From Marinobacter santoriniensis NKSG1 (GTDB lineage: Bacteria; Pseudomonadota; Gammaproteobacteria; Pseudomonadales; Oleiphilaceae), in assembly GCF_000347775.1 (NCBI RefSeq), contig NZ_APAT01000015.1:806001-870000 (forward strand): a DNA stretch of 64,000 nt, given 5' to 3'. The translations under genes were made by a program, and so were the position numbers. The notes below the pieces were generated by a model. That model was given only the letters and a program-made list of their open reading frames with translations. It had not been told where the DNA came from and made no database searches. Below, piece by piece: positions 44,445 to 54,643 of the stretch (its first letter is position 1; each line of letters starts with the position of its first letter).

Positions 44445-44459
44445 CGGGACCGCCCGGGC

Positions 44460-44565
44460 CTTGGTGAGTGTTGATCCCCCAGAAACCCGCTGTAAACACA
44501 TCCATGTGCGCTTGAGTGCAGCATCCCTGCTGCACACAGTTTCAGGGGGATCAACACTCACCAAG
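44460..44565 (-). repeat. Repeat element 7: hairpin core in locus-specific inverted arms
   Basis: The arms are 44460-44486 and 44539-44565, 27 bp with one mismatch. The 52-nt type II core is 44487-44538. Compared with elements 3 and 6, hairpin B has GTGCAGC/GCTGCAC in place of GCGCAGC/GCTGCGC, and hairpin A has CACA/TGTG in place of TACG/TGTA; several of these are compensatory base-pair changes. TCC is at 44501-44503 and 44524-44526, so GGA loops are on the minus strand. Unlike the others it lies between divergent genes, 20 bp before the regulator ATG. Confidence 0.9.
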
Positions 44566-44584
44566 CCCCTGATTCGGAGTTTTC

Positions 44585-45574
44585 ATGCGCACTGTTTCAG
44601 TCATTGGCTTCAATGGCGCCCTGGCCAGCGCCGTCACCGGCATCATCGATCTGTTCCGGCTGGCAGGGGTGACCTGGGCACGGATTCACGGCGATGAGCC
44701 CCAGCCCTGGTTCCGAACACGCCTGCTGACCCACGACGGCGAACCGTGTAAATGCATCAATGGGCTAACCCTGGTCAGCGATGGCGCGTGGAACGAGCCC
44801 GATCGCGACGACAGCGATCTGATCATCATTCCAACCATTGGTGCCCCGATCGAGAAAGTATTAGCCGACAATTCCCTGCTGATTGAGTGGTTGGGCAACT
44901 TCCGGACGCAGGAGACTCCTAATGTTCACGTCGCCAGCAATTGCACCGGGGCGTTCTTTCTCGCAGAGGCTGGCCTGCTTGATGGCCGGGAGGCGACGAC
45001 CCATTGGGGATTCAGCAACCAGTTCCGAGAGCGTTACCCGAGAGTGCAACTTCATCCCGAGAAACTGGTGACGGTTGATGGCCCCGTCGCCTGTGCCGGC
45101 GGCGGTATGGCCTGGTGGGATCTGGGAGTCTATCTGGTGGAACGTTTCGCCGGCCCCCAGGTGGCCCGGGAGCTGGCGAAAGCGTTTGTGATCGACGCAG
45201 GGCGCAGCAGTCAGGCGCCCTACAGCGCTCTTCAGGCCAAACGCTACCACTCCGACGCCATCATTCTCGCTCTCCAGGACTGGCTCGATGATCACTTCAG
45301 GGAAGCCCTGTCACTGCCTGCGCTGGCCGGGCGGGCCGGCCTGTCCGAACGATCTCTGCTCCGGCGTTTCCGGCAGGCCACCGGCGATACGCCCAACACC
45401 TATGTGCAACTGCTGCGTGTGGAACGTGCCCGCAGGCAACTCGAGTCCTCGGGGCAGAGTATCGACGCCATCACCCGGGACGTCGGGTACGAGGACATCA
45501 GTTCGTTTTCCCGCCTGTTCCGGAAGCACACCGGGTTATCCCCCGGAGCCTACAGGGCTCGATTCGGTCGTTGA
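44585..45574 (+). CDS. GlxA-type AraC-family transcriptional regulator
   Basis: The 329-residue protein has an N-terminal DJ-1/PfpI-like domain (about 1-200; SNCTGAFFLAEAGLLDGREATTHW around the nucleophile-elbow Cys) and a C-terminal AraC DNA-binding domain. The second helix-turn-helix is seen in DAITRDVGYEDISSFSRLFRKHTGLSPGAYR. Such regulators sense small metabolites through the non-catalytic PfpI-like domain. It is divergent from the acyl-CoA dehydrogenase/hydratase pair and may control it. Confidence 0.9.
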   Translation: MRTVSVIGFNGALASAVTGIIDLFRLAGVTWARIHGDEPQPWFRTRLLTHDGEPCKCINGLTLVSDGAWNEPDRDDSDLIIIPTIGAPIEKVLADNSLLIEWLGNFRTQETPNVHVASNCTGAFFLAEAGLLDGREATTHWGFSNQFRERYPRVQLHPEKLVTVDGPVACAGGGMAWWDLGVYLVERFAGPQVARELAKAFVIDAGRSSQAPYSALQAKRYHSDAIILALQDWLDDHFREALSLPALAGRAGLSERSLLRRFRQATGDTPNTYVQLLRVERARRQLESSGQSIDAITRDVGYEDISSFSRLFRKHTGLSPGAYRARFGR

Positions 45575-45683
45575 CCAAAACATTTGTGGCCCGGCTTATG
45601 CTTGATAATTGCTTGAAGGCCATTGGGCCCGGGGAAACGTATATTTTCCTGACACCGGTGTAATAGTGGGGAGGTAGTTTTCC

Positions 45684-45848
45684 ATGCAGGCACCAACCAG
45701 ACAAACTCAGGCTGATGTTCTTAGCCGCCTGTACGACATGAAACAAAAGCAGCTGGCGCACGCCCTGGAGCAAGGCCATACGCTTCGCTCTCAGGTTCTT
45801 GAAGCGGAAGCACAGGCCATTTTCAAGGCACTGGAATCGATTCGCTGA
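45684..45848 (+). CDS. Small hypothetical protein, 54 residues
   Basis: The short frame starts at ATG 45684, preceded by GGGGAGG with good spacing, and ends at 45848. It is predicted to be all-helical and amphipathic (DVLSRLYDMKQKQLAHALEQ), with no Cys and no membrane segment. A perfect hairpin overlaps its stop codon, as expected for a terminated single-gene transcript. Codon usage looks like its neighbours. Its function is unknown. Confidence 0.6.
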   Translation: MQAPTRQTQADVLSRLYDMKQKQLAHALEQGHTLRSQVLEAEAQAIFKALESIR

Positions 45849-45869
45849 CCCGGACTGCCATCCGGGTCA
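45846..45869. terminator. Hairpin between small ORF and fadH
   Basis: TGACCCGGA and TCCGGGTCA form a perfect 9-bp stem with a 6-nt loop, starting in the stop codon of the 54-residue ORF. There is no T-tract. It lies between convergent genes. Confidence 0.5.
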
Positions 45870-45933
45870 GGTGCCCAAAAGTGACGCCAACCTGCCCGCC
45901 AGCGTCACTATGTGCAACCAGATGCCCGGCTCA

Positions 45934-48189
<2,256 letters not shown>

Positions 48190-48223
48190 CTATTTCCCGG
48201 ACCCACCCTTCGCCTGATTCCAG

Positions 48224-48277
48224 GCTTCCGGTGTATTCCTGCGGGCCAAACCCCATGCAGGGACTCTATCCGGAAGC
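48224..48277 (+). ncRNA. Structured leader of the mrp operon, possible cis-regulatory RNA
   Basis: An outer 8-bp stem GCTTCCGG/CCGGAAGC (48224-48231 with 48270-48277) encloses an inner hairpin CCTGC/GCAGG (48238-48242 with 48257-48261) whose GGG and CCC can extend it. The 3' strand of the outer stem can instead pair locally (GAAG 48273-48276 with CTTC 48282-48285), as in a switching leader. The region lies 62-115 nt before the start of the mrp operon. A Na+-sensing or pH-sensing riboswitch is conceivable; I cannot match a known family from memory. The rest of the 330-bp gap from fadH holds nothing else I recognise. Confidence 0.4.
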
Positions 48278-48338
48278 TAGACTTCTGCACACACGCCTGT
48301 ATTTATACGTAAAAGAAAAAACCGATAACGAGGTTGCG

Positions 48339-51140
48339 ATGTCGCTACCGCTGGTTGTTATGCTGCCCTTTCTGGGGGCGATCGCTGCACCCCTGTTTGC
48401 CCAGGGAGGACGAACGGCAATTGCCATTGCCTCATCCGTACCCGCGCTGATCGCCCTGGCGGCGCTCTATCCCCAGTGGCAGGTTCTTGCCGACGGCGGC
48501 GTGGTCCTGTTCCACCAGCCCTGGCTCCCGGCTCTGGGCCTGTCCCTCAGTTTCCGGCTGGACGGCCTGTCACTGCTGTTCGCCCTGCTCATCCTGATCA
48601 TCGGTCTGCTGATCATTCTCTACTCCCGGTATTACCTGAAGCCGAAGGAGAATATCGCCAAGTTCTATGCCCTGCTTCTGTGCTTCAAGGGCGCCATGCT
48701 GGGTATCGTGATGTCCAGTAACTTGCTGCTGATGCTGATTTTCTGGGAACTCACCAGCCTGGTGTCGTTCCTGCTGATCGGCTTCTGGACCCACAAGCAG
48801 GATGCCCGGCGAGGTGCACGCATGGCTCTGGCGGTCACCGGCGGTGGCGGACTGGCCTTGCTGGCCGGCATCCTGATCATCGGCAACATTGTTGGCAGTT
48901 TCGAGCTGGACGACGTACTCGCAGCGGGCGATCAGATCAAGGCCCATGCCATGTACCCGGTTGTCCTGACCCTGGTTCTGCTGGGTGCCTTCACCAAATC
49001 GGCCCAGTTTCCCTTCCATTTCTGGTTACCACACGCCATGCAGGCGCCCACGCCGGTATCGGCGTACCTGCACTCGGCCACCATGGTCAAGGCAGGCATC
49101 TTCCTGATGGCAAGGCTTTATCCGGCACTGGCCGGCACGGAACAGTGGTTCTACATGGTCAGTTTCACCGGCATGGCCACCTTGCTGCTCGGTGCCTACA
49201 CCGCGATGCTCAAGCATGACCTCAAAGGGCTCCTGGCATACTCGACCGTCAGCCATCTGGGCCTGATCACTCTGCTGTTCGGAATGGGTACAAAGCTGGC
49301 CGCGGTGGCGGCGGTGTTTCACGTCATCAACCACGCCACCTTCAAGGCATCCCTGTTCATGGCCGCGGGCATCATTGACCATGAGACCGGCACCCGGGAC
49401 ATGCGTCGAATCAACGGCCTGTGGCGTTACATGCCGCACACGGCCACACTGGCCATGGTCGCCGCCTCCTCCATGGCGGGCGTGCCACTGCTGAACGGGT
49501 TCCTGAGCAAGGAAATGTTCTTTGCCGAGTCACTGGACCTGAACCTGCCCGGTCTCTGGGCCTGGCTGCCCCCGATCATCGCGACCCTGGCGGGTATCTT
49601 CTCGGTGGCCTATTCGGTGCGCTTCGTCCACGACGTTTTCTTCAACGGCAAGCCGGTGGATCTGCCGATATTCCCGCCGCACGAACCACCCCGCTACATG
49701 AAGATACCGGTGGAGATACTGGTGTTCGCCTGTGTCATGGTGGGCATCTTCCCGGCCATAGCCGTTGGCCCGCTTCTGTACGCCGCGGCATCGGCCACCC
49801 TGGGCGGCGATGTGCCTGATTACCACCTGACCTTCGCCCATGGCCTGAACCTTCCATTGCTGATGAGCTTCGTGGCGTTTTTCGGTGGATTGCTGATGTA
49901 CAGCCAGCGCCAGCGTTTCTTCGACTTCCACGCCCGGTTCAAGGAAATCGATGAAAAAGCCATCTTCGAGGCGGTTGTGGCTCGCGTGACCGAAGCGGCC
50001 AACCGACTGACGGCCCTGCTCGAAAATGGCTCGCTTCAGCGCTACGCGATGCTCCTTGTGCTCAGCGTCATCGTGATCGCGGCAGCCCCGCTGGCCAATC
50101 TCGGACTCTTTATTGGCGCGAACGGACTGACGCCCGTGGACGCACCTACCGGCATTGCCGTGGCGGTATTGATCATTGCCGCCGTCATGACCGCCGTTAT
50201 GCACCGGGAACGTTTCTACGCGCTGGTGCTACTGAGCGTTGTCGGACTGATTGTTGCCCTCGGATTCGCCCGCTTCTCCGCGCCTGACCTGGCCATGACT
50301 CAACTGTCCGTTGAAGTTGTCACCATCGTGCTGCTGATGCTGGCGCTCTACTACATGCCGTCCTGGACACCCATCGAAAGCAGTTCCGGCAGGCGTCTCC
50401 GGGATCTGCTCATCGCACTGGTCGCCGGCGGTGGGATGACACTGATCACCCTGGCCATGCTGACGCGCCCGTTCAGTTCGATCTCGGACTTTTTCCTGGC
50501 CAACAGCAAACCGGAAGGGGGCGGTACCAATGTGGTCAACGTGATCCTGGTGGACTTCCGGGGCTTTGACACCCTGGGTGAGATAACGGTACTGGCCATT
50601 GCCGCGCTGGGCATCTACGCGATGCTGAAGAATACCGCGCTGACCCCGCCACCGGGTGACGGCCAGGGGCATCCGTGGACCCGGGACAGCCATCCCATGA
50701 TGCTTCGCCAGATCGCCCGGCCAATGCTCCCATTGGCCCTGATGGTCTCGGTATACATTTTCCTGAGAGGCCACAACCTGCCGGGTGGCGGTTTTATCGC
50801 CGGCCTGGTGACCTCGGTGGCTTTGATCCTGCAATACGTCGCCAGCGGGATGGACTGGACCGAAGACCGGATCCCGTTCAAGTACCACAACATGATCGGC
50901 CTTGGCCTGATGTTCGCCGTCATCGCCGGAGCCGGCAGCCTGGCCTTCAGCTACCCGTTCCTGACCTCGACGTTCGGCTATATCCACTGGCCGGTTGTGG
51001 GCAAATTTGAAGTGGCTTCGGCCATGATCTTTGACCTGGGGGTTTATCTGACCGTCATCGGCGCAACCCTGCTGGCACTGGTCAGCATCGGCCGCCTTTC
51101 CCCGCATTCCGCCATCAAACCCGGACCGGAGGCTAACTGA
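48339..51140 (+). CDS. mrpA: Mrp Na+/H+ antiporter subunit A/B fusion
   Basis: The protein has 933 residues from ATG 48339 with GAGG upstream; the frame extends to 48231 inside the leader. The NuoL-like MrpA part has about 20 hydrophobic segments with conserved Lys and Glu residues (FPFHFWLPHAMQAPTPVSAYLHSATMVKAG). The C-terminal 150 residues are MrpB (MnhB) fused on (LPGGGFIAGLVTS). This fusion defines the group 2 (PhaAB) operon type. It is the first gene of a six-gene operon; its stop overlaps mrpC by TGATG. It drives Na+ efflux against proton uptake. Confidence 0.95.
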   Translation: MSLPLVVMLPFLGAIAAPLFAQGGRTAIAIASSVPALIALAALYPQWQVLADGGVVLFHQPWLPALGLSLSFRLDGLSLLFALLILIIGLLIILYSRYYLKPKENIAKFYALLLCFKGAMLGIVMSSNLLLMLIFWELTSLVSFLLIGFWTHKQDARRGARMALAVTGGGGLALLAGILIIGNIVGSFELDDVLAAGDQIKAHAMYPVVLTLVLLGAFTKSAQFPFHFWLPHAMQAPTPVSAYLHSATMVKAGIFLMARLYPALAGTEQWFYMVSFTGMATLLLGAYTAMLKHDLKGLLAYSTVSHLGLITLLFGMGTKLAAVAAVFHVINHATFKASLFMAAGIIDHETGTRDMRRINGLWRYMPHTATLAMVAASSMAGVPLLNGFLSKEMFFAESLDLNLPGLWAWLPPIIATLAGIFSVAYSVRFVHDVFFNGKPVDLPIFPPHEPPRYMKIPVEILVFACVMVGIFPAIAVGPLLYAAASATLGGDVPDYHLTFAHGLNLPLLMSFVAFFGGLLMYSQRQRFFDFHARFKEIDEKAIFEAVVARVTEAANRLTALLENGSLQRYAMLLVLSVIVIAAAPLANLGLFIGANGLTPVDAPTGIAVAVLIIAAVMTAVMHRERFYALVLLSVVGLIVALGFARFSAPDLAMTQLSVEVVTIVLLMLALYYMPSWTPIESSSGRRLRDLLIALVAGGGMTLITLAMLTRPFSSISDFFLANSKPEGGGTNVVNVILVDFRGFDTLGEITVLAIAALGIYAMLKNTALTPPPGDGQGHPWTRDSHPMMLRQIARPMLPLALMVSVYIFLRGHNLPGGGFIAGLVTSVALILQYVASGMDWTEDRIPFKYHNMIGLGLMFAVIAGAGSLAFSYPFLTSTFGYIHWPVVGKFEVASAMIFDLGVYLTVIGATLLALVSIGRLSPHSAIKPGPEAN

Positions 51141-51514
51141 TGGAACTCGTGTTTGCCCTGGCCATAGGAACCCTGACCGCCTCGGGCGTCTATCTGTTGC
51201 TCCGCGCACGCACCTTTCCGGTGGTCGTCGGGCTGACGCTGCTTTCCTACGGCGTCAATCTGTTCCTGTTTTCAACCGGACGCCTGGCGACCGGCGCCCA
51301 ACCGATCATAGGCAGCACTGAGGGGTACACGGACCCGCTGCCACAGGCCCTTGTGCTGACCGCAATCGTAATCGGTTTTGCGATGACCGCCTTTGTCGTC
51401 GTGCTCTCCCTGAGAAGCCTTGCGGACCATGACGACGATCACGTCAACGGAGACCAGCCCTCATCAGAACCCGACTCCACGGCGTCGGAAAAACGGGAGG
51501 GCCACGACCAATGA
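51140..51514 (+). CDS. mrpC: Mrp antiporter subunit C
   Basis: The 124-residue NuoK-like subunit has three membrane helices (about 1-22, 28-48 and 68-95) and the motif NLFLFSTGR. The acidic C-terminal tail (DDDHVNGDQPSSEPD) is soluble. It overlaps mrpA by one base and mrpD by four, so translation is coupled. Confidence 0.95.
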   Translation: MELVFALAIGTLTASGVYLLLRARTFPVVVGLTLLSYGVNLFLFSTGRLATGAQPIIGSTEGYTDPLPQALVLTAIVIGFAMTAFVVVLSLRSLADHDDDHVNGDQPSSEPDSTASEKREGHDQ

Positions 51515-53028
51515 ATCAATGGCTGATCGCACCGATTCTGATCCCGCTACTTGGAGGTATCCTGCAGGTCTTCATGGGCTATGCGCCTATCAGCCTGCGC
51601 CGCACGCTTGCCCTGGCGACCACCGTACTGTTGCTGGTCGCAACGATTGTGCTGCTCCTGCTTGCCAATGACGGGCAATACCGCCTCTATGCCTTCGGCA
51701 ACTGGCAGCCTCCCTTCGGCATCGTCCTGGTACTGGATCGCCTCGCGGCGCTGATGCTGGTGCTGACCGGGGTTCTCGCCCTGTTCAGTCATCTCTTTTC
51801 CCTGGGCGGGTACGATGAAGGCAACCGGCAGTTCCACGGGCTTTTCCTGTTCCAGCTCATGGGCCTGAACATCGCCTTCCTGACCGGCGACCTGTTCAAC
51901 CTGTTCGTGGCCTTCGAGGTGCTCCTGATCGCATCCTACGGTCTGCTGATGCATGGAGGCGGCACCGCCCGTACCATCCCCGGGCTGCACTATGTCGTGC
52001 TCAACCTGGTGGGATCGGCACTTTTCCTGATCAGTGTCGGCATGATCTACAGCGTGACAGGCACTCTGAATATGGCCGACCTGGCCCTCCGGATTCCGGA
52101 TCTCCAGGGCGCAGACCTCGAACTTGTAAAAGCCGGCGGCCTGATGCTGCTGGTCGTCTTCGGCCTCAAAGCGGCGATCCTGCCCCTGAGTTTCTGGCTG
52201 CCACGGGCCTACGCGAGAGCCTCGGCCCCCGTCGCTGCCCTGTTTGCGGTGATGACCAAGGTGGGGGTATACGCCATTCTCAGGGTCTACCTGCTGGTAT
52301 TCGGTGACCACGCCGGTCCGCTGGCCAACCTGGGCATGGACTGGCTGTTCCCGCTGGCACTCGTCACCCTTGCGATGGGAGTCATCGGCGCGCTCGGCGC
52401 CCAGAGCCTCAAGACCCTGGTCGCCTGGCAGGTGGTTATTTCCGTGGGCACCCTTCTGGCGCCCATCGCACTGGGCTCCAACGCCGGTATCTCCGCAGCG
52501 CTGTTCTACCTGTTGAGCACGACCTGGACCGTCGCAGGGCTTTTCCTGCTTTCCGAACTGGTGGCCAGCCAGCGCGGTAGCGCCGGTGACCGGATCGTGA
52601 CCGCACCGCCCATGCAGAACCGGACACTGCTCAGTGTGTTCTTCCTGGTCGGCGCCGTTGCCGCCGCGGGACTGCCCCCCCTGAGCGGATTCTTTTCCAA
52701 GGTGCTGATTCTTCAATCCGTCACTTCCGGTCCCGAGATGGCCTGGCTCTGGGGCATTCTGCTGGTCGGCAGCTTCTTTACTGTTATTGCCTACAGCAGG
52801 GCCGGCAGCATCGTGTTCTGGCGCACCGTCGGTGGACACATCGAGGACCCGCCCCGCCTGGGCGGTGAAGTACGTGCGGCAACCGGCGCCCTGGTGGCCC
52901 TGAGCGTGATCATCGTTGCCTTTGCCGGGCCGATCAATGAATACACGGACGCGACTGCCGCGCAGCTGCAGGATCGACAGGGGTACGTGCAGATTCTGCA
53001 AACGCCCATGGTTCAGGAGGACAACTGA
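51511..53028 (+). CDS. mrpD: Mrp antiporter subunit D
   Basis: The 505-residue NuoM/N-like subunit has about 14 membrane helices. It has the conserved transport-channel Glu in GDLFNLFVAFEVLLI near residue 137 and Lys residues in GLKAAILPLSFWLPRAY. With MrpA it forms the antiporter ion path. Its stop overlaps mrpE as TGATG. Confidence 0.95.
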   Translation: MNQWLIAPILIPLLGGILQVFMGYAPISLRRTLALATTVLLLVATIVLLLLANDGQYRLYAFGNWQPPFGIVLVLDRLAALMLVLTGVLALFSHLFSLGGYDEGNRQFHGLFLFQLMGLNIAFLTGDLFNLFVAFEVLLIASYGLLMHGGGTARTIPGLHYVVLNLVGSALFLISVGMIYSVTGTLNMADLALRIPDLQGADLELVKAGGLMLLVVFGLKAAILPLSFWLPRAYARASAPVAALFAVMTKVGVYAILRVYLLVFGDHAGPLANLGMDWLFPLALVTLAMGVIGALGAQSLKTLVAWQVVISVGTLLAPIALGSNAGISAALFYLLSTTWTVAGLFLLSELVASQRGSAGDRIVTAPPMQNRTLLSVFFLVGAVAAAGLPPLSGFFSKVLILQSVTSGPEMAWLWGILLVGSFFTVIAYSRAGSIVFWRTVGGHIEDPPRLGGEVRAATGALVALSVIIVAFAGPINEYTDATAAQLQDRQGYVQILQTPMVQEDN

Positions 53029-53516
53029 TGCTGGATCGACTGACATTCCCGCAGCCCTGGCTCAGTCTGAGCCTGTTCCTGATCTGGCAGTTCCTGAGCG
53101 AAGGTGTCAGTGGGGGCAGTGTCGTCCTCGGCCTGGTTCTGGCCTGGGCCATCCCCCAGATGACGCAGGGATTCTGGCCCGAACGCCCGTCGCTGCTCAA
53201 ATGGTGGCGAATGCCGGGTTACCTCGTGCATGTTCTCAGGGATATTGTGGTCGCCAGCTTCGATGTCGCCGCCCTCATCCTCTCGGCACGCCAGCCCCGC
53301 TCCGCGTTCGTGGTCTATCCGCTGGAGCTAACCGATCCTCTGGCGATTACCGTTCTGGCCGGAACCATTTCCCTCACCCCCGGCACCGTGACGGTGGACG
53401 TCAGCGATGATCATAAATCGCTGCTTATTCATGCCCTTGATGCTGAAACAGACGAGGAAGTGATCCACAGCATTCGCAATCGCTACGAACGACGCCTGTT
53501 GGAGATGTTCGAATGA
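53028..53516 (+). CDS. mrpE: Mrp antiporter subunit E
   Basis: The 162-residue protein has two N-terminal membrane helices and a cytoplasmic alpha/beta domain with FVVYPLELTDPLAITVLAGTISLTPGT, the MrpE signature. It is needed for assembly of the complex. It overlaps mrpD and mrpF. Confidence 0.93.
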   Translation: MLDRLTFPQPWLSLSLFLIWQFLSEGVSGGSVVLGLVLAWAIPQMTQGFWPERPSLLKWWRMPGYLVHVLRDIVVASFDVAALILSARQPRSAFVVYPLELTDPLAITVLAGTISLTPGTVTVDVSDDHKSLLIHALDAETDEEVIHSIRNRYERRLLEMFE

Positions 53517-53782
53517 TAATCGTCGCCCTTTACCTCACCATTGCCATGGTCACTCTGGCGGCCCTGCTGAATGTTTACCGACTGATCAAGGGCCCCAATG
53601 CGACCGACCGGGTGCTGGCACTGGACACCCTCTACATCAATGCCATTGCGCTGATTATCCTGCTGAGCGTGACGCTGGGGACTCGCATGTACCTGGAGGC
53701 AGCCTTGCTGATCGCCGTCATGGGCTTTGTCGGGACGGTCGCCATGGCGAAATACCTCAAGCGCGGCAGCGTGATTGAATAG
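53513..53782 (+). CDS. mrpF: Mrp antiporter subunit F
   Basis: The 89-residue protein has three membrane helices and the family motif RLIKGPNATDRVLALDTL. The Asp is proposed to matter for bile salt or Na+ transport in MrpF homologues. It overlaps mrpE by four bases. Confidence 0.93.
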   Translation: MIIVALYLTIAMVTLAALLNVYRLIKGPNATDRVLALDTLYINAIALIILLSVTLGTRMYLEAALLIAVMGFVGTVAMAKYLKRGSVIE

Positions 53783-53790
53783 GAGGAACA

Positions 53791-54126
53791 ATGATGCATC
53801 CAGTTGCGGAATATGCCATCAGCGCCCTGCTTCTGATCGGTGGCGCCTTCACGCTGGTCGGGGCCATTGGCCTTGCACGCCTGCCCGACTTTTTCAGCCG
53901 GCTTCATGGCCCTACGAAAGCCACCACCCTGGGCGTCGGGGCCATCATGCTCAGCTCGGTGATCTATTTCAGCGCGTCCGGCGAAGGTATCGGTGTGTCG
54001 GAAATTCTGGTGACGGTCTTTCTGTTCATTACCGCGCCGGTCAGCGCCAACATTCTGGCCAAAGCCGCCATGCACATTGATGTTCCGCCTGCTGAGGGCA
54101 CGCGCGGAAAACCCTGGGAACAGTAG
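53791..54126 (+). CDS. mrpG: Mrp antiporter subunit G
   Basis: The 111-residue last subunit has three membrane helices and the signature RLPDFFSRLHGPTKATTLG. An AGGAGG lies before its ATG. It completes the ABCDEFG set (A and B fused). Confidence 0.93.
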   Translation: MMHPVAEYAISALLLIGGAFTLVGAIGLARLPDFFSRLHGPTKATTLGVGAIMLSSVIYFSASGEGIGVSEILVTVFLFITAPVSANILAKAAMHIDVPPAEGTRGKPWEQ

Positions 54127-54148
54127 GCTGGCAACGGGAAATTTGTCA

Positions 54149-54176
54149 TTGGCCTGACAGGATTTTGCCGTATAGT
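54149..54176 (+). promoter_or_regulatory. Candidate sigma70 promoter for ppnP
   Basis: TTGGCC (54149-54154), a 16-bp spacer, then TATAGT (54171-54176). The transcription start would be near 54183, with AGGAGG and the ATG following. It indicates that ppnP is transcribed separately from mrp. Confidence 0.45.
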
Positions 54177-54208
54177 AGGTCGCCCAAACGTCTTCAGGAG
54201 GCAAACTC

Positions 54209-54490
54209 ATGCTGAAAGTGAACGAGTATTTCGATGGCAGAGCCAAGTCGATCGGTTTCCAGACTGCAACCCTGCCGGCAACGGTTGGCGTTATCAGCCC
54301 GGGTGAATTCGAGTTCGGCACCACCAAAAAGGAAACCATGACCATCATCAGTGGCGCACTGACGGTGCTGTTGCCGGGCATGAACGAATGGATGACCTAC
54401 GGCGCCGGTGAAAGCTTCGATGTGGCCGGTCAGGCGAGCTTCAAGGCAAAAACCGATATCGACACCGCGTACCTCTGTACCTACGAATAA
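54209..54490 (+). CDS. ppnP: Pyrimidine/purine nucleoside phosphorylase PpnP (YaiE family)
   Basis: The 93-residue single cupin-domain protein matches the YaiE/DUF1255 family over its full length (NEYFDGRAKSIGF, PGEFEFGTTKKETMTIISG, YLCTYE). PpnP phosphorolyses several nucleosides to bases and ribose 1-phosphate. AGGAGG precedes the ATG. It is independent of its neighbours by function. Confidence 0.93.
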   Translation: MLKVNEYFDGRAKSIGFQTATLPATVGVISPGEFEFGTTKKETMTIISGALTVLLPGMNEWMTYGAGESFDVAGQASFKAKTDIDTAYLCTYE

Positions 54491-54643
54491 CACCAGAATT
54501 CGCAGAGCGTACCCATCCTGTTAATTTGAAAGGGTATGTTCTGCGATTTTTTGCCTCTCACCGGTTCCCGTTTCTGCCAATCTGTGTCAGATTTAACACT
54601 CTCGACGCAATAACAACCAGAAGCAGAGAAAGAGGACCACAAC

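Noticed and set aside
51547..53046. 499-codon antisense frame over mrpD
   Set aside because: Composition (runs of Gln, His, Gly) typical of a shadow; mrpD is certain.
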